A stretch of DNA of 64,000 nt, from contig NW_014040772.1 in NCBI RefSeq assembly GCF_000143105.1, forward strand, positions 1,057,148 to 1,121,147, in the 5' to 3' direction. Position numbers and translations under genes: made by a program. Positions 55,746-64,000 of this stretch are shown here, one piece after another. Origin of the DNA: Grosmannia clavigera kw1407 (lineage: Eukaryota; Ascomycota; Sordariomycetes; Ophiostomatales; Ophiostomataceae). Numbering within the stretch: the stretch's first letter is position 1; the number at the start of each line of letters is the position of its first letter. A model generated the notes under the pieces. It made no database searches. It worked only from the letters and a program-made list of their open reading frames with translations, and had not been told where the DNA came from.

Positions 55746-57347
55746 CTAGCTCTGCTTGCACTCAGCAGCCTCCTGCTTCGGCTTCGATGCGTCGTCCTGT
55801 AGGAGAAACGTATGTCAGCATGTCTCGGCAGCCTGGGACTCATGTGAGCTGAGCACCTACATCGTCGTCATCGGACTCGTCCTCGTCGTCATGGTCCTCG
55901 CTCAGATCATCGTCCTCATCCTCCTCCTCGTCAAACTCATCCTCAATGTCGTCCTCGTCCATCTCCTCAAAGGCGAGTGCCTCGCCCGTAAACCAGTCGA
56001 TGGCACGCGGGATCAGCTTCTCCTTGATGTCCTCACCAAGCTGGTAGTCAAGCTCCAGACGGTCCTCGATATCCGAAGCGGCATCATCCTCCTCGTCTGC
56101 GGGCGGCTTGGGCGGCGAGAAGAAGTTGAAGAATGACTCGGTGGGGACGGTCTTCTTAACGATGCGGGTTTGTTTTGTGTCTGTGTATCTGGTCAGCATG
56201 CAACGGGCTCTCTCCCGTAACGGCGACCGCAACACTCACTCTTGTTGCGCTGCTTCTTCTGCTCGATGCGGACGGTCAGGTCCTTATCCGCCTTCCAGTT
56301 GATCTTATCGCCCTCAGCGTGGTCGTAGATGAAGTCACCGCCGTAGCCCGACTCGTTTTGATAGAAATATGTCTTGGAGATGGTCTTGTTGGTAAAGTAG
56401 TCGTTCTCGGAAAACTCAAAGATCAGGCGGAAGCCCGGCTTGTCGAGGTACTCCATCCGAATGTCGGTAAGATGCTTGAGTGCACCCTCATCGCGGTCGG
56501 TGATCATCTCGGCCAGCGACACCTGGTTCTTCATGGCGGACAGCCAGAACTCAGGAATGCCAGAGATAGTTTCTGAGGACTCGGCTGCGGCCTCGGTAGC
56601 CTTATCGGCCTTTTCAGTCTCCTCCTCATCCTCGTCCTCATCCTCTTCACCAGCGGCCACCTCATCCTCGGTCGGCTCGTTGCCACCGTTGATAATGGTG
56701 GCGCGCTTCTCGTACAGCGGGGTAAACTTTGCAAAGTATTTCTTCTCTAGCTGCAGGACCTCTTCCTGGAACTCGGCCTCCAGCTTCGAGTGCTGCTTCT
56801 GGATGCCCTTCAGGCCGGCGACACGACGCTTTACTTGGGGGGGAAGTGACTCGATGTAGCCGGACGACCGACCGACAAGGCTGCCGAGCTTGCCCTGGAT
56901 CATGTGAACGAGCCGAGGGTTCTGCGCGAAGAGAGAAGCGGCAGCGGCGATATCAACCGTCTCTGTAAGTAGGGGTTAGTTTCAGCTGGGCGAGCACCGG
57001 GTCGCGATCCTCAAGTCCGGGGACCATGACAACGGCGCGGACATGGTGCACACGCTGTGTCCGCGCCGTGTACCAGGCACCATGGAGAATGGAATATGGA
57101 GAATGAAAAATGCGAGTGCGCGGGGGACTGACCCTCGGAGATGCTGGCAACACCAGGCTGCTGGGCGTGAGACGAGATGGGGGCATTGTTGGCGGGGGTG
57201 TTCTGCGGTGTCCTGGAACGGGCTGGTCAGATAAGATGTGCATGGGATAAAATATGCACGCAAGAGTAGAAACAAGAAATATCAAACGATGACAGCGACG
57301 TACGGGGCGGTTGGGTCAGGCCGCTTGTTGCGGATAGGCTCGGCCAT
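55746..57347 (-). CDS. NAP1: nucleosome assembly protein NAP1
   Basis: From the ATG at 57347 to TAG at 55746-55748, five or six exons, about 420 aa. The first exon reads MAEPIRNKRPDPTAP; an internal exon starts N-T-P-A-N-N-A-P-I-S-S-H. The NAP domain: S-G-Y-I-E-S-L-P-P-Q-V-K-R-R-V-A, a long dimerisation helix (KGIQKQHSKLEAEFQEEVLQ, LEKKYFAKFTPLYEKRATII), an acidic insert (EEDEDEDEEETEKADK), GIPEFWLSAMKNQVSLAEMI, LKHLTDIRMEYLDKPGF, TNKTISKTYFYQNESGYGG, then the exon with V-P-T-E-S-F-F-N-F-F-S-P-P. The C-terminus is highly acidic (DEEEDEDDDLSEDHDDEDE), for histone H2A-H2B binding. NAP1 is a histone chaperone that shuttles between cytoplasm and nucleus and also acts in bud/septin signalling in yeast. 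Confidence 0.96.
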
Positions 57348-58663
57348 GGTTGGCGAAGAACTGGAGTAGGCGGTGACAAAGAGGGGACGGGGTAATAAAG
57401 AGACGACGAGGTCACAGGCGTCGATGAGGAGAGACGCGGTCGGCCGTAAACGATCGAGTAGGGAGGAAAGAACGGGGTAGATGTGACAGGTTGAAGGGGG
57501 GAGAGTGCAGGTGAGAACAGGGAGAAATAGGTTGGGAGAACAATAAGTATTGGGATGTGGCGGCGGGGTCGAGATTTCTTACGGACAGGTAAATTTTTGC
57601 TGGGCGGTGGGAGAGGGTGGACACGGCAGTGTTTGGTTGACTTGGCTATATGCTTTTTTTTTCCCTTGACGGTCGCCGCCACTTTGGCTCATCCCCTCCC
57701 AATTTGCAGTGTTGGGCAGCCGTTATTGGTTAGTTCACGTTCGCGGCCCGCTTTTCGTCTTTTTCATCACTTTCCACCCCGTCCCTTGGCCATTATTTTT
57801 AATCAGCTTTGCGATTTCTGCTATTGTAGGATAATTGAGATGGGAGTTCTTGATCCGGTAGTCCTTCTCGTCTGTACGTTTACATGAGTTGATTCTCCGG
57901 TGCCTGCAGTATCGACATCTCCGGTGCCTGCAGTATCGACAATGAAGGAATCGTCTGGCCAGGGCAGACAGCCCGGGATACCACATCGGAATCAGAGCTG
58001 TCTGTCTTGGATATAAGAGTAATAAAGAGAACGCACATGCACCAGCTGATCGGTAACAACTGCCCAATCTGTTGCAGGTGCGCCAGGGCTCTACTTGTGC
58101 AAAAAAGCGCTCATCTTGCCTAGACGCTTTATAATATGTATTAAACGTTCTGTGATATGTGGTTTATTGGTAAGCTTCCTCGGTAGGGGTGCTGTGGTTG
58201 ATGCTGGATAAGCGTTTATAGTGCACTTATAGCGTGGGCTTTGGCGAGCTTACGACAGAAGCCCCCACCAAAGCCTTCTGCTGTGGCTCCCCACTCTCCC
58301 CCCCAAAGAATCCTCGGCCGAAAGCGTAAATACAGTGGATCGGCGGCGATTTCGTCTAGATCCCGTGATTCGAACGCCGCTGTTATCTCTGAAAGATATC
58401 GTCCTCCCAGACATCACGTCTGAGAAATTTAACAGACGCACCCACCGTGGCAGCCAAGCCCAGACGCGCGACGCCGCAAGACCACACTTTCCTGCTGCAC
58501 GAGTTTTGTCGTCATGGCCCACTGCTAGCAGATGCAGACCGCTTCTGCTTCTTCGACTGAAGCTGATCGATCACATACTGGAAATTGATGCGCCAGACAC
58601 GATCTGCCGCCATTGCCTCTCCGCCTGGCCAAATCTAGCGCCGCTTTAGGTGCACTCACAACC
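57348..58663. other. divergent promoter region NAP1 / P5B ATPase
   Basis: About 1.3 kb. It contains a perfect two-copy 24-bp direct repeat (57894-57941). Short frames at 58241-58660 just upstream of the ATPase have no family resemblance and are taken as leader sequence. Confidence 0.5.
57894..57941 (+). repeat. perfect 24-bp direct repeat, two copies
   Basis: TCTCCGGTGCCTGCAGTATC plus GACA, repeated head to tail without any mismatch in the NAP1-ATPase divergent region. A recent duplication or a paired binding site; no known site recognised. Confidence 0.92.
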
Positions 58664-61600
58664 ATGCACGCCGAGGATGGAGACTTCAGAGAGCTAGAGA
58701 CACGCTCTGAGAGAAACGGGCCACCGGGGCTCTATCGACTTGACTCGAACCAGAGCAGCGCCAGTGTCTTTGAGGATGTAGAGATGGCAAATGACCAGGT
58801 ACGTTTAAGATCAGTTGTTGTAGCGGGTCTGTCCCCATCGGCTAATGACTTCAGCTGTATTCGGGCCCGATGGCGGAGAGCCTCCCGAGCAGCATTGCGG
58901 CCTTCTCGCACCGGCGGTCTCGCGCAGACTCAACGACCAGCTTTGCGTACTACACGGACGACGACGAAGAGCGTGATCGTATCCGCCATCCGGCTGCTGC
59001 TGACAACGAGGATGATGACGTGTCCGTGTTTGAGGAGGCCGAAGGGCTGCTTGTCGGATCGTACGTGTCGTACGACCACCGGGGAGTGCGCTACCACCAA
59101 GACAGAGAGGACGACGAGGCTTATCGGGACGAGGACGACGAGAGACACGGCAGAGATGACGAATCGGAAGGAGAAGAGGATGAGACAGAGGAAATGGACC
59201 GGGCCAGTGCAGAAAACGTTGGGCTGCTTCACCGGCGATCGTCGACGCACTCACGGGCCTCTGTGCATAGCAATCTGCTGCGGCGGCGAAACAGCATGAC
59301 GACGGAGGGTGGCAGCGAGTATGGCGGCGGACGGGTCAGCCAGAAGACGTACATCGTGACAGAGGACCTGTACCTGGTGATCGCCGGGTTCCAGACCAGC
59401 CGGAGGGGGCAGACAGCATACATGGCCCTGTGTGTGGCCAGTCTCGGACTGGCCTGGCTCCTGTTCCGATGGCTGCCGAGATGGCATGTCTGGATGGTTG
59501 GGCGGGCGTGTGAACTACGAGAATGCACATGGGTGGTGGTGGAGAACCAGTGGAACGAAATGGCGATCCTGAATGTGCGCAGCACGCCGTACGGGCGGCC
59601 GCAGTCGACGGTGTTTGGTGCGGCGACATACGCAGCCCAGGCGAGAAAGCTGGCGTCGTTTCGGGCAGGCAACGACTATGACGACGAAGCAGATCCGGAT
59701 CCGGACCCGCTACTGCAGCAGCTGCGTGTGCTTGACTACCGATACGTGCGGTTCTTCTACCACCCGCAGCGCGACAAATTTGTGGTGTCGAGCGGGTGGA
59801 AAGACCCCAGCTGGCAGGACGTGCGGAAGATTCAGACGGGCATTGACGGCGACGAGAAGAATCTGCGCGAGGTGGTGTTCGGGTCGAATCTGATTGACAT
59901 TGCGCAGAAGTCGACGATGCAGCTGCTGGTGGACGAGGTGTTCCACCCGTTCTATGTGTTCCAAATTGCGAGCCTGGTGTTGTGGTCGCTGGACGAGTAC
60001 TACTACTATGCGGTGGCCATCTTCCTGATGTCGTTTGGCAGCATCACGACGACACTGGTGGAGACCAAGGCGACGATGCGGCGGCTGCGCGACGTGTCGC
60101 GGTTCGAGTGCGACGTGCGTGTGCTGCGCAATGGTTTCTGGCGGACGATCGTGTCGGGCGACCTCGTTCCGGGCGATGTCTACGAGCTTAGTGATCCGGG
60201 GCTCTCGCAGCTGCCCAGCGACAGCCTGCTGCTCAGCGGCGACTGCATCGTCAACGAGAGCATGTTGACGGGCGAGTCGGTGCCGGTGTCCAAGACGCCC
60301 ATGACGGCCACAGTGCTGCAGACGCTCGACCTGGCCGCACCGACCGTCCAGCCTGAGACGGCCCGGCACTTTCTTTTCTGCGGAACCAAGATCATTCGAG
60401 CACGGCGTCCACAGCGGGATGCGGGAGCACGTGATGGAACACGTGACCTGACGAATGGTATCGGAAACGGGAACGGAACCGAGGACGAGGACGCGGCGGT
60501 CGCACTGGCTCTGGTGGTGCGTACCGGCTTCAATACGACCAAGGGAGCGCTGGTGCGATCGATGCTGTTCCCGAAGCCGTCGGGCTTCAAGTTCTACCGC
60601 GACTCGTTCCGCTACATTGCGGTGATGGGAGGCATCGCGCTGCTAGGCTTCGTGGCGTCGTTTGCCAACTTTGTGCGACTGGGATTGGCGTGGCACTTGA
60701 TTTTGGTGCGGGCGCTGGACCTGATTACGATTGTGGTGCCGCCGGCACTGCCAGCAACGCTGACGATCGGTACGAACTTCGCGCTCAGCCGGCTGCGGGC
60801 ACGACAGATCTTCTGCATCAGTCCGCAACGCGTCAACGTAGGCGGCAAGCTAGACCTGATGTGCTTTGACAAGACAGGCACGCTGACAGAGGACGGTCTG
60901 GACGTGCTGGGTGTGCGAGTGGTGGACCGCAAGGCCAACCGGTTCGGCAGCCTGATCACGGACGCAGCAGCACTGGTGCCGGCTCACCAGCCGATGGGAG
61001 GACCAGGCGATGTGGGCGGTACCGGTGATGACGAAAGCCGACGGGCAGCGCTGTTCACGATGGCGACATGCCACTCGCTGCGAAGCGTGGACGACGAGCT
61101 AATGGGTGATCCGCTGGACCTCAAGATGTTTGCCTTTACCGGCTGGGCCTTTGAGGAGGGTACTGGCGGCGGAGGCGGGGGAGGAGGGGTCGAGTTGCGA
61201 GAGCAGGGCGGAAACAACGACGAGGACCAACAGCAGGGCGGACTGGCACCATCAGTGGCACGGCCGCCGGCCGAGTGGGTGTACGACCTGGACACACGGC
61301 CTCCGGCAAGACAAAACTCCGCCTCACGGACCAAGACGCCGTTTGAGCTGGGCGTGGTGCGTTCGTTTGAGTTTGCATCGCAGCTACGGCGAGCCAGCGT
61401 GATCGTGCGGGCGTTTGGGCAGAAGAGCGGCGACGTGTACGTCAAGGGGGCACCGGAGTGCATGCGCGAGATCTGCCGGGCCGAGAGCCTGCCGGCAGAC
61501 TACGACGAGCTGCTGGCGTCGTACACGCACAAGGGCTACCGGGTGATCGGCTGTGCGGCCAAGAATCTGCCACGGCTCAGTTGGGTGCGGGCGCAGAAGA

Positions 61601-63345
61601 TGGCGCGTCACGAGGCCGAGGCCGGGCTGGACTTTGTGGGCTTCATCGTGTTTGAGAACAAGCTGAAACCGACGACGACAGCGGTGCTAGACGAGCTGCG
61701 GGAGGCCGATATCGGCACCGTCATGGTGACGGGTGACAACATCCTGACAGCCATCAGCGTGGCGCGTGAGTGTCGGCTGGTCAGCCGGACGGCCCATTGC
61801 TTTGTGCCGCGTTTTGTTCAGGGACATGCACAGGACCCCAACGCGGAGCTGCAGTGGGAGAGCATCGATGACAGCATCTACCGGTTGGACCCGCGGACGT
61901 TGTTGGTGAGTGCTGTGTTGGAAGTGTTGGAGAGTCTTGGGCGACCTTGTTTGCTGACCATCTCCAGCCACTGCCTGCTCCTCCCGCAGGTGATGCTTCT
62001 CTGCCGTATGCCATCTCGGACCTGCGCAACTATTCCGTTGCCGTCAGCGGCGACGTCTTTCGCTGGATTGTCGACTTTGCGCCCGAGGAGGTGCTCAAGA
62101 GGGTTGGTCCTCCCTTTTCCTTTCTCTCCAATTCGCCACTGACACTCCCAGATGCTCGTTGTCGGCAAGATCTACGCCCGCATGTCGCCCGACGAGAAGC
62201 ACGAGCTGGTCGAGAAGCTGCAGAGCATCGACTACTGCTGCGGCTTCTGCGGCGACGGCGCCAACGACTGCGGCGCCCTCAAGGCGGCTGATGTCGGCAT
62301 CTCGTTGTCCGAGGCCGAGGCCTCTGTCGCTGCGCCCTTTACGTCGCGCGTCTTCGACATCTGCTGCGTGCCCGAGGTTATCCGTGAGGGTCGCGCTGCC
62401 TTGGTTACCAGCTTCAGCTGCTTTAAATACATGAGCATCTACTCGGCCATCCAGTTCACCTCTGTCAGCTTTCTCTACGCCTCGGCCTCCAACCTGGGTG
62501 ACTTTCAGTTCCTGTTCATCGACCTGGCCCTCATCCTGCCGATTGCCGTGTTCAGTACGTGTCTGCCTTGTCTTGTCTGACTGTCTGCCGTCGCTAACCC
62601 ATACAGTGAGCTGGGCCGGTCCGTTCCCTGAGCTGGGCAAGAAACGCCCGACGGCCGACTTGGTGTCACGCAAGGTCCTGACACCACTGCTCGGCCTCAT
62701 GGCCATCTCGGTCGTCATCCAGACCATCGCCTTTGTGACCGTGCGCCAGCAGCCGTGGTTCGTGCCGCCCGTCGTCGATCCGGACAAGTCCAACATCAAA
62801 AACTCGGAGAATACGGCCCTGTTCCTGGTCTCGTGCTTCGAGTACATCTTCTCGGGCGTCGTGCTCAACGCCGGCCCACCCTTCCGCCAGAGCTTGTGGC
62901 GCAACTGTAGGTTCCACCCGCCTGCTTGCCTGCTTGCCTGCTTGCCTGCTTGCCTGCTTGCCTGCTTGCCTGCTTGCCTGCTTGCCTGCTTGCCTGCTTG
63001 CCTGCTTGCCTGCTTGCCTGCTTGCCTGCTTGCTGCTCTTTCGTCGCTGACTGTCTCTCAGGGCCGTTTGTCGCCACCATTGCTGTCACCCTGGCTGCCA
63101 CCGGCTACATGGTGGTCAACCCGGTGCACTGGGTCAAAAAGGCGATGCAGCTGACCAAGATTAGCTGGAGCTTCAAGCTGGTCGTGTTGGGCCTTGGCCT
63201 GGCCTATCTCTTCGCTGCCAAGATAGCTGATGTCTGGGTGCTGCCAGCTGCGGCACGGCTGGTTGGGCGCGCCAAGCTGGCGCTGACCGGCCACCCAAAG
63301 AAACGGAAGGAGTACAAGCTGATCCTGGAGCGTATGCGGACATAG
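58664..63345 (+). CDS. YPK9: P5B-type transport ATPase (YPK9/ATP13A2 family)
   Basis: Six exons, 58664-58798, 58855-61905, 61968-62102, 62152-62554, 62607-62906 and 63062-63345, join to 1,436 codons (1,435 aa). The N-terminal 300 residues are acidic and Ser-rich (DDDEERDRIRHP, EEDETEEMDRAS). The P-type core has LTGESVPVSK (actuator TGES), the membrane-4 signature VVPPALPATLTIGTNFALSR specific to P5 pumps with the P5B PPALP form, the phosphorylation site CFDKTGTLTEDGLDVLG, N-domain YVKGAPECM, the VMVTGDNILTA loop, KIYARMSPDEKHELVEKLQ and GDGANDCGALKAADVGISLS. Ten membrane segments end the protein. Relatives reside in the vacuole/lysosome and move polyamines; substrate here is by homology. The N-domain contains a Gly run after EEGT. 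The last intron (62907-63061) holds an octanucleotide satellite. Confidence 0.95.
62921..63032 (+). repeat. (CCTGCTTG)14 octanucleotide satellite inside the last intron
   Basis: Fourteen uninterrupted 8-bp units, 112 nt, making up most of the 155-nt final intron of the P5B ATPase. The repeat has no AG dinucleotide on the sense strand, so it cannot create early acceptor sites; the true branch (GCTGAC) and acceptor lie after it. Confidence 0.95.
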
Positions 63346-63678
63346 TCCGAGAGAAGGACTTGATAGACCTAGGCGCATAGATGCATGACCACGGGATATG
63401 ATCTGGTGTTGGGGAGGCTGGAGCGACTATGGTGTCGGAGTTGCGTTGCGATCATGCTTTGGTTTATTATATGGGAATACAGCGTCTGTCTACGACGGGC
63501 ATATGAAAGCCTTTCACATAGGCACTGACAGCATTGTCGTCGTGATGACTGTGGTCGCATCGTTGCAATAGAAGGTCTGATTTTGCGAGTCCACAACAAC
63601 ACGCCACATGTACAAAAGGAGCTCCCAATTCCCAAACTGCAAGTATGCCGGCCTTCTCATTCTATCTCGCCATGTCGT
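63346..63678. other. convergent 3' regions of the P5B ATPase and the complex I subunit
   Basis: About 330 bp between two facing genes; only 3' untranslated sequence expected. Confidence 0.5.
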
Positions 63679-63976
63679 CTAGTGGTCCCATGGGTGCTTC
63701 CAGCCCATCAATGCCGGACCTGGTTCGACACAGTTAGTCGGGCGGGAAAACAGGGCAATAAACAGGGAAACAGGATAATCTCACCATCCTTCTTCGCTCT
63801 GTACATCAGCTATCGGCCCCGTGTCGGGGATTTGGTTAGCAGGCGGCCACACATACTCCTCTCTATGCCTTCTGCCCGAGATCGCTTACAAAGAACCACA
63901 TGCTGGCGCCCAGGGCGGTCGCGCTGAACCGGTAGACAAACGGCACATGCGGCGTCGGCGGCTTGAAGTTGGCCAT
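63679..63976 (-). CDS. tiny complex I subunit, NDUFB2-like single-pass membrane protein
   Basis: Three exons, 63976-63890 (29 codons), 63809-63785 (25 nt) and 63719-63679, join exactly to 51 codons (50 aa). The sequence MANFKPPTPHVPFVYRFS is followed by a membrane segment A-T-A-L-G-A-S-M-W-F-F-L-M-Y, then RAKKDGPALMGWKHPWDH. This is the short fungal NADH:ubiquinone oxidoreductase accessory subunit related to animal NDUFB2; the G-W-K-H-P-W ending is characteristic. It belongs in the membrane arm of respiratory complex I. All three splice phases agree, with CTAAC/CTAACT branch sites in both introns. The exact subunit name varies between fungi and I leave the symbol empty. Only 24 bp of upstream sequence are in the window. 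Confidence 0.82.
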
Positions 63977-64000
63977 CTTGGCGTGGCAGGGTGCGAGCGA

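Noticed and set aside
58335..58415. GATTCGAAC, resembling a tRNA B box on the minus strand
   Set aside because: No A box at the right distance and the T-arm does not pair.
62865..63101. minus-strand frame with KQASRQAG repeats
   Set aside because: Produced by the intronic octanucleotide satellite.

Overview
This 64 kb window is nuclear DNA of a filamentous ascomycete (Pezizomycotina). Genes carry short introns (mostly 50-80 nt) with GT-AG borders and CTAAC/CTGAC-type branch sites. Every recognisable protein is of fungal type: ECM14, URC1, class V myosin, a P5B ATPase, a cAMP-receptor-like GPCR and Rheb. The protein sequences look most like Sordariomycetes. An Ophiostomatales-like fungus is possible, but that is an impression and not a measurement. 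I count 23 genes, of which one is cut by the left edge and one is a pseudogene. Coding density is moderate, with several gene-poor gaps of 1-4 kb.

Layout. 1-451: 5' end of an AzgA-like purine permease (minus), running off the left edge. 452-3262: gene-free and partly AT-rich. 3.2-13.4 kb: methyltransferase-like protein (+), GPCR (-), pseudo-carboxypeptidase ECM14 (-), ABHD11-type hydrolase (+) and a Rab-family GTPase with an altered G4 motif (-). 13.9-17.2 kb: ribosomal protein eS1 (-) and an unrecognised 185-residue protein (-), followed by 3.8 kb without a gene. 21-27 kb: URC1-type GTP cyclohydrolase II-like protein (-), elongation factor ELF1 (+) and uracil phosphoribosyltransferase (-), a likely pyrimidine-catabolism/salvage neighbourhood. 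28-33 kb: cohesin-release factor WAPL (+), a free-standing PII-like protein (-) and a decayed secreted FAD oxidase (-). 35-43 kb: Rheb (+), an extremely intron-rich seryl-tRNA synthetase (+) and a ZUP1/Mug105-type deubiquitinase (+). 43-51 kb: ITPase, Fap7 and class V myosin (all -). 52-64 kb: phosphoglycerate dehydrogenase (-), NAP1 (-), a P5B-type ATPase (+) and a tiny complex I subunit (-).

Most of the window is housekeeping DNA. There is no secondary-metabolite cluster, CRISPR array, intact transposon or tRNA gene that I can support. The notable points are a 3-nt micro-exon in seryl-tRNA synthetase that supplies the Thr of its serine-binding TxE loop, beside a GC-AG intron and an 8-nt exon; a 9-bp intergenic motif (TACGGAGTA) far above chance frequency; the URC1-UPRT neighbourhood; the FAD-oxidase pseudogene with several independent lesions; and the Rab protein with AKAD in place of NKxD. 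All exon borders below were read by eye from splice signals, reading frame and family conservation.
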